From an uncultured Neomegalonema sp. (lineage in GTDB: Bacteria > Pseudomonadota > Alphaproteobacteria > Rhodobacterales > Rhodobacteraceae), in the NCBI GenBank assembly GCA_938008165.1, contig CALLLP010000034.1, positions 1 to 55,667 on the forward strand: a stretch of 55,667 bases of DNA, read 5' to 3'. This document shows, piece by piece, positions 1-9,305 of this stretch. Every line of letters begins with the position of its first letter. The stretch's first letter is position 1. The position numbers and the translations under genes are program-made. Below the pieces are notes generated by a model. The model had not been told where the DNA came from, did not search any database, and saw only the letters and a program-made list of their open reading frames with translations.

Positions 1-1166
1 ACTTCCTGAATGGCGTAGGTGGCCCCCGAGTAGCCCATCATGGGCGTCCCCGTGTGGCGACGGATGATGGCGCCGGGGAAGGAGGCCGGAATGTAGATCG
101 CCTTCGATCCCGTCTCCGCCAGATACATGCGCTCGTTGTAAGAGCCGAACATGATGAGCGGCGGCGTGTTCTGGATCGCGTCGCGGATCGCGTCGTTATC
201 GGGCTTCACGCCGGGGCGGCGCTGGAAACTGAACGTGCAGGGCAGGCCCATTTCCTCTTCGAGGAAATTGCGGATGCCGCGCTCGTAGGTTTCGGTTGCC
301 ACGATGGCGAAGCTGGCCGTGCCGAAGAAATCCTGCGTCACCGACCGCCACAGATCCCACATCGGCTTGAGGGTCGTGTGCTTTTCGCGCTCGATGAAGG
401 GTTGCGGGTCGAGATCCAGCAATTCTCCGAGTTTTTCGAGAAAAGCGGTCGTCGAGTGAATGCCGATCGGTGCTTGCAGATACGGGCGCTCCAGCGTTTC
501 GCAGAGCAGGCGCCCGAATTCGCGATACATACAGATATTCACTTCTGCATCGGCCAGTTTCTTGACTTCGGCCAGATGCGAACCGAGCGGGAAGACCACA
601 TTGATCTCGGCCCCGATGCCCTCGACCAAACGGCGGATTTCCGCCAGATCGGATGGCATATTGAAGGTGCCGTACATCGGGCCGATGATATTGACCTTGG
701 GCTTTGCGCCTTCCTTGCGGGCCTTTGGCTCGCGGATTTTCTTGGTGCCGTATTCGGTCCACAGCCATTTGAGCGCGCGGTCGGCGCTTTGCCACTGATC
801 CTCGTCGATGGTACGGGGCAGGAAACGCTGGATATTCGATCCTTCCGGCGTCACGCCGCCGCCGATCATCTCGGCAATCGAGCCGGTGACGACCACCGCC
901 GGGAGATCGGGGTCCAGCACCTTGCGCGAGCGCCGCATCGCGCCCTCGGTCCCGTGCTGTCCCAGCTCATCCTCGCCCAGACCCGTGACGACGATGGGCA
1001 ATTCATGGGGGGGAAGGCCATCAGTGTAGTGAAGAACCGAGGTGACCGGCAGGTTTTCACAGCCGACCGGGCCATCGATGATAACCTGCAGGCCCTTGAT
1101 CGCCGTGAAGGCGTAGACCGATCCCCAGTAACCGCCCGCGCGGTCATGATCGAGAACGAGTGTCAT
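1..1166 (-). CDS. bchZ: Chlorophyllide a reductase subunit Z, 3' part outside window
   Basis: BchZ is one half of the catalytic BchYZ heterotetramer of chlorophyllide a reductase, which reduces ring B of chlorophyllide a using electrons from the BchX iron protein. The frame begins with ATG at 1166 inside a 4-base ATGA overlap with the bchY stop, giving the N-terminus [16 protein letters not shown] and then GPVGCENLP with a conserved cysteine at about residue 36, the expected place for an Fe-S ligand. About 388 codons are present; family members are roughly 490 residues, so the C-terminal fifth lies off the left edge. It is the last visible gene of bchC-X-Y-Z, and in related bacteria the puf genes follow. 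The translation is intact and the assignment is secure from context and sequence. Confidence 0.96.
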   Translation of the reverse strand, partial: MTLVLDHDRAGGYWGSVYAFTAIKGLQVIIDGPVGCENLPVTSVLHYTDGLPPHELPIVVTGLGEDELGQHGTEGAMRRSRKVLDPDLPAVVVTGSIAEMIGGGVTPEGSNIQRFLPRTIDEDQWQSADRALKWLWTEYGTKKIREPKARKEGAKPKVNIIGPMYGTFNMPSDLAEIRRLVEGIGAEINVVFPLGSHLAEVKKLADAEVNICMYREFGRLLCETLERPYLQAPIGIHSTTAFLEKLGELLDLDPQPFIEREKHTTLKPMWDLWRSVTQDFFGTASFAIVATETYERGIRNFLEEEMGLPCTFSFQRRPGVKPDNDAIRDAIQNTPPLIMFGSYNERMYLAETGSKAIYIPASFPGAIIRRHTGTPMMGYSGATYAIQE

Positions 1167-2692
1167 GTGCCCACCGCCTCGCCTGCATCCACGGCGTTGT
1201 TGATCTTGTTGCGTGCCGCGTTCTTCTTGCGGAAAGCGACGGATTTATCCGACGGGGTGTCTTCCCAGACGCCTGCCGTATCGCTCTTGCCGACGCCCTC
1301 GAAAAAGGCCGTCATCTTGTCGAAGCGCGGCTTGTTGGCGATGGCGCCGTTGATGACCTGTGCCAGCGACCCGGCCCCGGCAGGCCCCATGAGGGGGCGC
1401 GCGGAGATGAGGTTGGTGAAGTACAGAGCCGGGATGGAGGTTTCTTTCGCCTTTTGAACCACGGGCGTCGTGCCGATGGCCAGATCGGGCTGGAATTCAT
1501 GCATCGCCGCCAGATCCTGCTCCAGCGAGGCCCGATATTGGACATAGACCCCCTTGGACCGCAGCCATTCGGCATCTTCGGCGGAATAGGGCGTTTTTGG
1601 ACAGGCCGTGCCGACATAGCGCAAATCGGCGCCGCTCTCGACCAGCAGACGACCGACCAGCAGTTCCGAGCCTTCATAACCCGACAGGGTGATCCGCCCC
1701 TTGATCGGTGTTGCGGCCAGCGCGGCCCGGATCGCGGGCAACATCGTGTTCCGAACGGCGTCGATCTTGTCCTGAGCGACATTGCAGGTCTTGCCGATGG
1801 CCTGAAGCCATTCATCCGTGCCGTCATGCCCGACGGGGGCCGAGCCGACGATGGGGCGACCTGCGCGCTCGAATTCGCGGAACGATGCCGTGTAGAACGG
1901 ATGGATCGCGGCCACGGCGGCGCAGTCGAGGGCCGAATACAGCTCGCGCCATTCGCGCACCGGCGTAACGGGACCTGCGGCAAGGCCCATAGGCTCCAGC
2001 ATCGCGCCGATGGTCATCGGATCAACTGGGAACATCTCGCCGACAAGCGATACGCTGGGGCGTTCTTCGATCCCGTCGCGCGGGGCTTGTACGGGTCCGG
2101 CGGTCGCTTCTTCGCGGGCATAGCGCAGCATCGCGCCGGAGAGCACGTCTTTTGCTTCGGCATGGGTGGGGATGCCAAAGCCGGGCACATCGATACCCAC
2201 GATCCGCACGCCATTGATTTCCTTTGGCAACATCTGGAGCGGCACACCGGAGGCGGTCGGCACGCAGAGGCTGGTCATGATGATCGCGTCGTATTTCTCC
2301 GGATCGGCCATCAACTCGACAGCCTCGCGAATATCTTCGTAGAGCTTGCCGGTGACAAGGGATTCCGAGTTGAACGGTACATAGCCGACGGTGCGCTTTG
2401 CCCCGTAGAAATGCGAGGTGAAAGTCAGACCATAGACGCAGCAGGCGGAGCCGGACAGGATCGTGCCGACCCGCCGCATCCGCAGACCGACCCGAAGCGA
2501 CCCGAAGGCGGGGCACATCGATTGCGGCTGATCATGGGGACCCATTGGATAGTCTTTTTCAAACCCTTCCAGCAGTTCCTTTTTGCCCGATGCAATTGCA
2601 GCGGCTTTCATCTGCTCGGCGCCCGCATGGCAGCCGAGACCCTGAATCTCTTCAGCCGTGTCGTCCTCGGGTAAGCGGGGGGCGTCATCCAT
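1163..2692 (-). CDS. bchY: Chlorophyllide a reductase subunit Y
   Basis: BchY pairs with BchZ to form the NifDK-like catalytic component of chlorophyllide a reductase in bacteriochlorophyll synthesis. The 509-residue product is of normal family length. Conserved cysteines are visible at residues 21, 60 (QSMCPAFGS) and 84-85 (GSACCVYG), the region that supplies ligands to the [4Fe-4S] cluster shared with BchZ. The start ATG lies 3 bases after the bchX stop and the stop overlaps the bchZ start as ATGA, so the three subunits are probably translated in step. No promoter is visible inside the block; expression should come from the bchC promoter region and readthrough from crtEF. Confidence 0.97.
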   Translation of the reverse strand: MDDAPRLPEDDTAEEIQGLGCHAGAEQMKAAAIASGKKELLEGFEKDYPMGPHDQPQSMCPAFGSLRVGLRMRRVGTILSGSACCVYGLTFTSHFYGAKRTVGYVPFNSESLVTGKLYEDIREAVELMADPEKYDAIIMTSLCVPTASGVPLQMLPKEINGVRIVGIDVPGFGIPTHAEAKDVLSGAMLRYAREEATAGPVQAPRDGIEERPSVSLVGEMFPVDPMTIGAMLEPMGLAAGPVTPVREWRELYSALDCAAVAAIHPFYTASFREFERAGRPIVGSAPVGHDGTDEWLQAIGKTCNVAQDKIDAVRNTMLPAIRAALAATPIKGRITLSGYEGSELLVGRLLVESGADLRYVGTACPKTPYSAEDAEWLRSKGVYVQYRASLEQDLAAMHEFQPDLAIGTTPVVQKAKETSIPALYFTNLISARPLMGPAGAGSLAQVINGAIANKPRFDKMTAFFEGVGKSDTAGVWEDTPSDKSVAFRKKNAARNKINNAVDAGEAVGT

Positions 2693-2695
2693 GGG

Positions 2696-3703
2696 TCAAA
2701 CCGCGTCGTAGATGATTTCGAGGGAAGCTTTTTCGAGCGCGCCCTTGGCGCACATGTCTTCGACCGTTGCCGGTTGCAGAACGAAATCGCCGCCCGTGTC
2801 TTCGGTATCGAACAGGGCGATCAAGCCATCCTGATCGAGAGGGTTTGGCAGGGTTGGCGGTGCATCGGCCAGATTCTGCGCCAAGGAGGAGAACAGGTCG
2901 CCCCAGCGTTCGCCGGGAATGCCGACGATCTGGTAATTTGCGCTTTTCTTGCGAATATCGTCATCCTGCGGGATCGAGCCGATTACCGGAATGCCGACGG
3001 CATCGGCGAAATTCTGCGCCTCGCCGGAGCCATCGTCCTTGTTGATGATCATCCCGGCCACGCCGACATTGCCGCCCAGCTTGCGGAAATACTGAACCGC
3101 CGAGCAGACATTATTGGCAACATAGAGCGACTGCATGTCGTTCGAGCCGACGACGACGACCTTCTGGCACATGTCGCGGGCAATCGGCAGGCCAAAGCCG
3201 CCGCAGACCACATCGCCGAGGAAGTCGAGCAGGACGTAGTCGAAATCCCAATCGTGGAAGCCCAGCTTTTCCAGCAATTCAAACCCGTGAATGATCCCGC
3301 GACCGCCACAGCCACGGCCCACTTCCGGCCCGCCAAGCTCCATCGCGAAGACGCCGTCACGCTTGAAGCAGACATCGCCGATCGAGACTTCCTCGCCCGC
3401 CGCCTTCTTTGCCGAAGAGGTCTCCAGAATGGTCGGGCAGGCCTTGCCGCCGAATAACAGCGACGTGGTGTCGGATTTGGGGTCGCAGCCGATGAGGAGG
3501 ACTTTCTTGCCCTGCTGCGCCAGCATGTAAGAGAGGTTGGCGAGCGTGAAGCTCTTGCCGATACCGCCTTTGCCGTAGATGGCGATGATCTGCGTTTCTT
3601 TCGTGACCTCGCTCTCGATTGGCGCATCGAGATCCATTGCCGCTTCGTCGCGAAGCTGGGCAGTGAACGATTCCAGCGTCATTTCACCAACACCGTCGGT
3701 CAT
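2696..3703 (-). CDS. bchX: Chlorophyllide a reductase iron protein, subunit X
   Basis: BchX is the NifH-like ATP-dependent reductase that delivers electrons to BchYZ. With ATG at 3703 the protein has 335 residues. It shows the P-loop GKGGIGKS at residues 44-51 and the two cysteines that bind the subunit-bridging [4Fe-4S] cluster at about 132 (GRGCGGRG) and 167 (DVVCGGFG). A TTG six bases upstream is also in frame, but GGAG sits 9 bases before the ATG and only 3 before the TTG, so ATG is preferred. The start overlaps the bchC stop as ATGA. Length and motifs match the family closely. Confidence 0.97.
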   Translation of the reverse strand: MTDGVGEMTLESFTAQLRDEAAMDLDAPIESEVTKETQIIAIYGKGGIGKSFTLANLSYMLAQQGKKVLLIGCDPKSDTTSLLFGGKACPTILETSSAKKAAGEEVSIGDVCFKRDGVFAMELGGPEVGRGCGGRGIIHGFELLEKLGFHDWDFDYVLLDFLGDVVCGGFGLPIARDMCQKVVVVGSNDMQSLYVANNVCSAVQYFRKLGGNVGVAGMIINKDDGSGEAQNFADAVGIPVIGSIPQDDDIRKKSANYQIVGIPGERWGDLFSSLAQNLADAPPTLPNPLDQDGLIALFDTEDTGGDFVLQPATVEDMCAKGALEKASLEIIYDAV

Positions 3704-4641
3704 GAGCAATTTCTCCAGTCGAGGATCATTTTCAGGCAGGTCGGATCGTTGAATGCCGTGTCATAGGCGCTCTTTGCATCCTGCGGCGCGGCGCGATGCG
3801 TGATGAGGCCATCAAGGCTGAGCCGACCCGAAGTCAGCAACGCCAGAACGGCATCGATATCGAAGCGGTCAAATTCCGCCGCGACCCGGAACCGCGCTTC
3901 ACGCATAAAGGCGGGCGGAAAAGCAAAACTCAGGGATTGGCTGTAGAACCCGGCCAGCACGATTTCGCCGCACTTGGCAAGATGGGCAATCGCGGTATCG
4001 AGGATGCCGGGATCGCCGCTGGCATCCATGATGCTGGCATAATCCGTGCGCGAATCATCCGCGCCGTCGATGACGGGATAGGGAGCATCCCCGCGGCGGA
4101 TGCCGGAGGATTCCCAGACCGTCGGGGCCGGATTGCCCAGTGCAATTGAAATCCGGGCGATCAAGCGCCCCAAAACCCCATGCCCGACGATCAACTGGGG
4201 TGGGGTAGACCCCGCGAGGGCGAGGGCGTGATGCGCCGTTGCGGCCAATGCGAGCAGCGCCCCTTCTTCGCCGAGCGTTTCGGGCAGTGAAACGACCTTT
4301 GCGGCATCGGCCACCAGCAACGATGCCGTTGCGCCGAACAGGCCGCGTGCGTCGATATAGCCGCGCGCACCGGGCACAAAGACCAGATCATCGACCTGCG
4401 GCCCGGTGCCGTTATCGGCGCTGCGCGTGACCCGTCCGACCGATTCGTAACCGGGCACCAGCGGATATCCCATGCCGGGGAAGGGCGGCATCGTGCCTTC
4501 CAACAGCATCCGTTCGGTCCCTGAACTAATCCCACTCCAGAGCGTCTCGACCACGATCTCGCCCGCGCCCGGAGGCGTGATGCCGAGGTCTTCGACCTGC
4601 AGGTCCCCCGGTTTGCGAAAGATGATGGCGTTCGTTCTCAT
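3700..4641 (-). CDS. bchC: Bacteriochlorophyllide a dehydrogenase BchC
   Basis: BchC is the NAD-dependent dehydrogenase that oxidises the C3 hydroxyethyl group of the bacteriochlorin to acetyl, late in bacteriochlorophyll a synthesis. The 313-residue product belongs to the MDR superfamily, with an N-terminal GroES-like part (PPGAGEIVVETLWSGISSGTER) and a nucleotide-binding part around IVGHGVLGRLIARI. Two upstream in-frame ATGs (4662, 4692) exist, but 4692 overlaps a PpsR box and 4662 is only about 27 bases past the inferred transcript start with no Shine-Dalgarno sequence; ATG 4641 gives the normal family length (about 314) and a leader near 50 bases. It heads bchC-X-Y-Z and follows crtF, the order of the classical crtEF-bchCXYZ-puf superoperon. 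Confidence 0.95.
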   Translation of the reverse strand: MRTNAIIFRKPGDLQVEDLGITPPGAGEIVVETLWSGISSGTERMLLEGTMPPFPGMGYPLVPGYESVGRVTRSADNGTGPQVDDLVFVPGARGYIDARGLFGATASLLVADAAKVVSLPETLGEEGALLALAATAHHALALAGSTPPQLIVGHGVLGRLIARISIALGNPAPTVWESSGIRRGDAPYPVIDGADDSRTDYASIMDASGDPGILDTAIAHLAKCGEIVLAGFYSQSLSFAFPPAFMREARFRVAAEFDRFDIDAVLALLTSGRLSLDGLITHRAAPQDAKSAYDTAFNDPTCLKMILDWRNCS

Positions 4642-4691
4642 CGAGTGTTCCGTGGTCCCCATGCCGCTGTCGCGACTGTCCAATCCATACA

Positions 4692-4735
4692 TGTCAGATT
4701 AAGACGACACGCAATAGTGTCAATCAATATTTACA
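4692..4735 (-). promoter_or_regulatory. Paired PpsR/CrtJ-type boxes over the bchC promoter
   Basis: Two palindromes fit the TGT-N12-ACA consensus of the redox/light repressor PpsR (CrtJ): TGTCAGATTAAGACGACA at 4692-4709 and TGTCAATCAATATTTACA at 4718-4735, separated by 8 bp. On the minus strand TTGACA (4718-4723) and TAATCT (4696-4701) are spaced 16 bp and form a plausible sigma-70 promoter lying inside the pair, so repressor binding would block it. The distal box overlaps the crtF stop codon. The pattern is seen directly; repressor identity is inferred from the family. Confidence 0.85.
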
Positions 4736-5906
4736 CATATGGTCGAGGTTTCGCCGTCATGATGCTCGCGAAAAGGGGGTTGCGCGTGGGAATCCGGCGT
4801 ATGGATGCAAAACCTGCGGCGTCGAGCAGCTGTGTGATGCTTTGCGGGCTGCGGCATGCCCCGGACCGCATCGCGAGAAAATAGAATCCGAAATACGCCG
4901 CCGCGAGCGAGCCGCCGGTATCGGAGCCTTCCATCGGCTCGGCGATCAACAGCGTCGCGTCGGGGTTGATGCTGCGGCGAATATTCTTCAGCAGGTCGAA
5001 GGCGGCGCGATCATCATGATCGCACAATACCCTGACGAGCGACACGCAATCGGTCGAGCCGGGCAGGGCGTCGGTGAAGAAATTACCGCCATGGGCCGTG
5101 AATCTCGCGCCGAAACCTGCCGCATCCATGATCGAGCGGGACCGGGCGGCGACAGGGGGCAGGTCGAATGATTCGAGCGTCAATCCCGGATGCCGCGCCC
5201 CCGCTGCCGCGAGAAAAGCGCCCTCGCCCCCGCCAATATCGAGAACAGATTCGTGTTGATCGAGCGGGTAGGCATCGAGGATTTCGGTGGCCACGAGGTC
5301 TTGGCTGGATCGCATCAGCGCAGAATACGTCTGCGCATCGCGCTCCGAGACGCCATGCCCCGCGCGTTCGCCCGCATAGGCCCAGTATGCGGATATTTCG
5401 GTGGCTCGATCGGGATTATTCAGCAAGGCGACCGGATCGGCGAGATCGCGGTAAAGCATCGCATGGTGACGAATCATCGCCCGGATGCCTTCATTTCCGT
5501 GGATCACGGCCCCGGTATCATCGAGGGACCACAGATCGTTGCGGTCGACCCTGACAAGCCCAAGCGATTTCGCCGCGGGCAGTAATCGCCGGATCGAAAC
5601 GAGCGGCAGGGATAATCGCGAGGCGATATCCTGCGCCTGCAACGGCCCCTGTGCGAGCGTCGCAAAGAGGTCGATTTCGACGCAGGAAAACAGAATTTGC
5701 GACTGTACAAAGCCGGTCGTGGTGCGGAACAGGTCTTCGGATTGCTTGCGGGCATAGCGGCGCGTGAGCGGAAACCGCGCGACCCGTCGCTGAAATCCCG
5801 CATCCGCGACCAGACGATTTCTGATCGCGCGGATTTTTTGACCCAAGCGTCGGCGAATCCCGAGGCGACTGAAAACTGAAGAATCGAGATGGCCAGAGGT
5901 GGTCAT
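4731..5906 (-). CDS. crtF: Carotenoid 1-hydroxy O-methyltransferase CrtF
   Basis: CrtF transfers a methyl group from S-adenosylmethionine to the C1 hydroxyl of hydroxyneurosporene or demethylspheroidene in the spheroidene branch. The 391-residue protein has an N-terminal winged-helix dimerisation region (about 60-140) and the SAM-binding motif VLDIGGGEGAF at 221-231, as in other acetylserotonin-type O-methyltransferases. Its length matches known CrtF proteins. The ATG at 5906 is preceded by AGGG at a proper distance, and the crtE stop lies only 10 bases upstream, so crtE and crtF form an operon. The 3' end runs into the PpsR boxes of bchC, and readthrough into bchCXYZ is expected. Confidence 0.95.
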   Translation of the reverse strand: MTTSGHLDSSVFSRLGIRRRLGQKIRAIRNRLVADAGFQRRVARFPLTRRYARKQSEDLFRTTTGFVQSQILFSCVEIDLFATLAQGPLQAQDIASRLSLPLVSIRRLLPAAKSLGLVRVDRNDLWSLDDTGAVIHGNEGIRAMIRHHAMLYRDLADPVALLNNPDRATEISAYWAYAGERAGHGVSERDAQTYSALMRSSQDLVATEILDAYPLDQHESVLDIGGGEGAFLAAAGARHPGLTLESFDLPPVAARSRSIMDAAGFGARFTAHGGNFFTDALPGSTDCVSLVRVLCDHDDRAAFDLLKNIRRSINPDATLLIAEPMEGSDTGGSLAAAYFGFYFLAMRSGACRSPQSITQLLDAAGFASIRRIPTRNPLFASIMTAKPRPYV

Positions 5907-5916
5907 GAATGTCGCC

Positions 5917-6786
5917 CTACGCCGCAGTTTGTCTCAGTTTGCGGGGCATCAGGCGCTTGACTTCACCGTGAATCAGCTGTCTCAGCCCATCCGATCCCGG
6001 CACATCCGGCACGGCATCGACGGCATTGGTCACATGCTCTTGCAGTTTTGACAGGCATCCGGCGACGCCCAGTTCATCGACCATATTCGGCTGACCGTTC
6101 ATTGCGTCCTGACCGGCGGGTTTGCCCATTTCCTTCGCCGAGGCGGCAAGATCGCGCAGATCGTCGGCAACCTGATAGGCCGCGCCCAGCTGCACGCCGA
6201 CTTCCATCCATGGCTGGGGGTCGGAATCCGCCGCCGTCGCGCCCGCCGCCGTCGCGCCGACAAAGAGCGAGGCGGTTTTGGTGCGATGGTATTCCTCGAC
6301 CGAGATTTCCGGCTCGCTTTCCCATGCCTGCCCGGCGACGATGCCATTCGGCATGCCGACGGCGCGGGCGACGGTGGCGATCAAGGGTGCGAGGCGATGC
6401 GGCGTGACGGCGCATTCGCGGGCCAGTGTCTCGAAGGCCAGCACGATCAGCGCATCTCCGGCCAGCACGGCCAGTGGTTCGCCATAGGCCACATGTACCG
6501 ATGGATTGCCCCGGCGCATATCCGAATCATCGAAACAGGGTAGATCGTCATGGACGAGCGAAGCGGAATGCAGCAGTTCAATGGCCGTCCCCGCCGCCAT
6601 CGACGCTTCTTTATAGGGATTGCCGCAGGCTTCCGCGACGGCGAGGCACAGTCGGGGCCGCACCCGCGCGCCGCCCGCAAAAACCGCATGTTCGACGGCG
6701 CGGCACAAAAGCGGCGGCCTGTCGCCAAGCGTTGCGAAGGAGAGCGCCCGTTCCAGTGCGCGTTCGATTGCGGGGGTCGCATCCAT
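5917..6786 (-). CDS. crtE: Geranylgeranyl diphosphate synthase CrtE
   Basis: CrtE condenses isopentenyl and allylic diphosphates to geranylgeranyl diphosphate, the precursor of phytoene and of the phytyl side chain. The 289-residue product carries the first aspartate-rich motif HDDLPCFDDSDMRRG at 79-93 and the second, DDLRD, at 208-212, which bind Mg2+ and diphosphate. The length is that of photosynthetic CrtE proteins. The ATG at 6786 has GAGG about 9 bases upstream. The gene is divergent from crtD across a 90-bp region with two PpsR-type boxes and heads the leftward crtE-crtF-bchC block. Confidence 0.97.
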   Translation of the reverse strand: MDATPAIERALERALSFATLGDRPPLLCRAVEHAVFAGGARVRPRLCLAVAEACGNPYKEASMAAGTAIELLHSASLVHDDLPCFDDSDMRRGNPSVHVAYGEPLAVLAGDALIVLAFETLARECAVTPHRLAPLIATVARAVGMPNGIVAGQAWESEPEISVEEYHRTKTASLFVGATAAGATAADSDPQPWMEVGVQLGAAYQVADDLRDLAASAKEMGKPAGQDAMNGQPNMVDELGVAGCLSKLQEHVTNAVDAVPDVPGSDGLRQLIHGEVKRLMPRKLRQTAA

Positions 6787-6798
6787 ATCCGGGCCTCG

Positions 6799-6842
6799 TG
6801 TCTTTTGTTGTAGACAGCAGTGTGTGTCAACTTAGAGTGACA
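6799..6842. promoter_or_regulatory. Two perfect PpsR/CrtJ-type boxes between crtE and crtD
   Basis: TGTCTTTTGTTGTAGACA (6799-6816) and TGTCAACTTAGAGTGACA (6825-6842) both match TGTC-N10-GACA exactly and are separated by 8 bp, the spacing known for cooperative CrtJ/PpsR binding. They occupy most of the 90-bp intergenic region and can serve both divergent promoters. The leftward -35 for crtE could be TTGACA at 6825-6830 (minus strand); no convincing -10 was found for either direction. Confidence 0.88.
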
Positions 6843-6876
6843 CATTCGAAGGCAATGTCAACGCAGAGAATCGGCG

Positions 6877-8424
6877 ATGGACGAAAAACGGCAATCAGGC
6901 GACCGGGTGATCGTCATCGGTGCGGGAATCGGCGGCTTATGCAGCGCTATTGCCCTGTCCGCGCAGGGGTTTGATGTCACCGTCATCGAGCGTCAGGGCG
7001 ATCCGGGCGGTAAGATGCGCACCGTGCCTGCCGGTGGCCTGCCTGTGGATTCGGGACCGACGGTCTTCACGATGAAATGGGTCTTTGATGGATTATTCGA
7101 CCGGGCGGGATTGTCCTTCGACACATATGTTCCCTTGGCGCAGGCGGAAATCCTCGCGCGGCATGGCTGGCGCGATGGTTCGGCGCTCGATCTGTTTGCG
7201 GATGTGGATAAAACGGTCGCGGCGGTCGATGCTTTTGCGGGGGCCGAGAATGCGGATGGCTACAGGCGCTTTGCGCGGGACAGTCAGCAGGTCTTCGAGA
7301 CGCTGAAGGACAGCTATATCGCGGCCCCGCGCCCCAGCCCCGTGGATCTCGTGCGCCGGATCGGGCTGACGAATATCGCGGATATGTGGGCATTGAAGCC
7401 GTTTTCGTCGCTGTGGTCGGCTTTGGGGGGATATTTCCCCGATGGGCGATTGCAACAACTTTTCGGGCGCTACGCCACCTATTGCGGCTCCTCGCCCTAT
7501 CAGGCCCCCGCGACCCTGATGCTGGTCGCCCATGTCGAGCGCGATGGGGTGTGGCTGGTCGAGGGCGGGATGCATGCGCTGGCGCGGGCACTGGGCGAGG
7601 CGGCGCGGAGCCTTGGCGCGGCGTTTCACTATGGCGACGGCGTTGCACAGATCGAAGCGGGAGACGCGGTTACGGGTGTCGTGCTTGCCTCTGGCGAGCG
7701 GCTGGATGCCGATGCGGTCGTCTTTAACGGCGATGCGTCGGCGCTGGCGCGGATGCTGCCCGGCACCAAGGGCGCACCGAAGCCCGTCCCCGCCGCCGCC
7801 CGCTCTCTCTCGGCGCTAACATGGTCGATGCGGGCGAAGACGGGCGGGTTTCCCCTATCGCGTCACACCGTCTTTTTTTCGGATGATTACCGCGCCGAAT
7901 TCGACAGCATCTTTCGAGACCGGGCGGTGCCGAAGCAACCGACCGTCTATATTTGTGCGCAGGACCGCGACGATGCGGGCACCCTGTCGCCGGAGGGTGA
8001 TGCGGGCGAGCGCCTGCTATGCCTGATCAATGCGCCCGCCGACGGCGATACGCGTCGGCTGACAACAAGCGAGATCGATACATGCTTTGCCAATACCTGC
8101 GAGACGCTGGACCGCTGTGGCCTGACCCTCGACCCTGTTTCCTCGACCCCGACGGAACCGGCGGATTTCGAGGCGCTGTTTCCCGGCTCAGGCGGGGCGC
8201 TCTACGGCCGGGCGTCGCATGGCTGGATGGCATCGTTTCAGCGTCAGGGATCGCGGACGGCCCTGCGGGGGCTGTATCTGGCGGGGGGCAGTGTGCATCC
8301 GGGGCCGGGCGTGCCGATGGCGGCGCTTTCCGGGCGTCTGGCGGCGGAGAGCCTGGTCGCGGACCGCGCTTCGATGCCGAAGTCCCGCCCGGCGGGTATC
8401 TCTGGTGGTATTTCGACGGGATAA
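6877..8424 (+). CDS. crtD: Hydroxyneurosporene / methoxyneurosporene desaturase CrtD
   Basis: CrtD introduces the C3,4 double bond into 1-hydroxy or methoxy neurosporene. The 515-residue protein has the N-terminal FAD-binding fold VIVIGAGIGGLCSAIALS followed by ERQGDPGGKMRT, and the C-terminal desaturase signature LAGGSVHPGPGVPMA. Position, divergent from crtE and upstream of crtC, separates it from the related phytoene desaturase CrtI encoded further right. ATG 6877 places the nucleotide-binding loop at residue 10, as expected; the upstream purine stretch is weak. Its 3' end overlaps the crtC reading frame extensively (see crtC). Confidence 0.94.
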   Translation: MDEKRQSGDRVIVIGAGIGGLCSAIALSAQGFDVTVIERQGDPGGKMRTVPAGGLPVDSGPTVFTMKWVFDGLFDRAGLSFDTYVPLAQAEILARHGWRDGSALDLFADVDKTVAAVDAFAGAENADGYRRFARDSQQVFETLKDSYIAAPRPSPVDLVRRIGLTNIADMWALKPFSSLWSALGGYFPDGRLQQLFGRYATYCGSSPYQAPATLMLVAHVERDGVWLVEGGMHALARALGEAARSLGAAFHYGDGVAQIEAGDAVTGVVLASGERLDADAVVFNGDASALARMLPGTKGAPKPVPAAARSLSALTWSMRAKTGGFPLSRHTVFFSDDYRAEFDSIFRDRAVPKQPTVYICAQDRDDAGTLSPEGDAGERLLCLINAPADGDTRRLTTSEIDTCFANTCETLDRCGLTLDPVSSTPTEPADFEALFPGSGGALYGRASHGWMASFQRQGSRTALRGLYLAGGSVHPGPGVPMAALSGRLAAESLVADRASMPKSRPAGISGGISTG

Positions 8425-9305
8425 GCGATTGCGGGCAATACGGAATTGCCGTTATCGCCTTTGTCGGATCGGTTTTCTCGCCCTATTACGCATGGGCGGG
8501 GCGCGATGCGCCGGAGGATCATGTCAGCATCAATGTGGGGCTGTATGCGCCCGGTGCCCAGCGCTGGACGATGACAGAGCGGGGGCGCGCCGCCCTGTCG
8601 CGCGATGGCACGACCTTTACCGTGGGGCCAAGTGCCCTGCGATGGGACGCGGGGGCGCTGACCCTTGATTTCGACGAGATCAGCCTGCCCTGGATCACCA
8701 CGAACCTGATCCCCCGCCGGGTGCGCGGCCGCGTCACCGTGCGCCCCGGTGCGATCACGGACCGGATCTACGACATCGATGCGGGCGGGGACCATCGCTG
8801 GTGGCCCATCTCGCCCGATGCCCGGATCGACGTGGATGCCGATGGCCTGCAATGGCAGGGGCACGGCTATATGGATTGCAATTGGGGCATGCGGGGGCTG
8901 GAGGAGGATTTTCGCTATTGGGATTGGTCGCGCGGGACGCTGGCCGATGGCAGTGCGGTTATTCTCTACGACACGCATCGCCGGGATGGCTCGCATGGCC
9001 TGATCGCGATCCGCTTTGATGAAGAGGGGCAGGCGACACCCTTTGATGCGCCGGATTCTGTGCCGGTAAAGCGGGGATTATGGGGGGTTGCGCGGTCCAT
9101 CGCCTGCGATGCAGGGCATGTGCCGGTGGTCGAGAAAACGCTGGAGGACGGGCCGTTCTATAACCGCTCGGTCATCACGACGCATCTGGCCGGGCAACGC
9201 GCGCAGATGATGCATGAAAGCTTTTCCGGCGACCGCTTCGGATCACGTTTCGTCAAGCTCATGCTGCCGTTCAGAATGCCCCGCCGTCGAGGATGGCGCG
9301 GCTGA
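8082..9305 (+). CDS. crtC: Carotenoid 1,2-hydratase CrtC; start uncertain
   Basis: CrtC adds water across the terminal double bond of neurosporene or lycopene to give the 1-hydroxy carotenoid. The conserved core begins near 8370 with FDAEVPPGGYLWWYFD, continues IAFVGSVFSPYYAWAG and TMTERGRAAL, and ends MLPFRMPRR, all typical of the family. The start is a problem: from the ATG at 8082 to the core there is no ATG, GTG or TTG in frame, so the ATG start adds about 96 atypical residues wholly inside crtD. Another in-frame ATG is at 8019. A rarer start (CTG at 8223) or a -1 shift out of crtD are alternatives. The 3' end overlaps a convergent small gene by 63 bases. Confidence 0.88.
   Translation: MLCQYLRDAGPLWPDPRPCFLDPDGTGGFRGAVSRLRRGALRPGVAWLDGIVSASGIADGPAGAVSGGGQCASGAGRADGGAFRASGGGEPGRGPRFDAEVPPGGYLWWYFDGISDCGQYGIAVIAFVGSVFSPYYAWAGRDAPEDHVSINVGLYAPGAQRWTMTERGRAALSRDGTTFTVGPSALRWDAGALTLDFDEISLPWITTNLIPRRVRGRVTVRPGAITDRIYDIDAGGDHRWWPISPDARIDVDADGLQWQGHGYMDCNWGMRGLEEDFRYWDWSRGTLADGSAVILYDTHRRDGSHGLIAIRFDEEGQATPFDAPDSVPVKRGLWGVARSIACDAGHVPVVEKTLEDGPFYNRSVITTHLAGQRAQMMHESFSGDRFGSRFVKLMLPFRMPRRRGWRG

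Noticed and set aside
1160..2674. A long plus-strand open frame opposite bchY
   Set aside because: It is the complement of a secure bch gene, with no domain; a similar frame opposite bchZ (54-1457) was rejected for the same reason.
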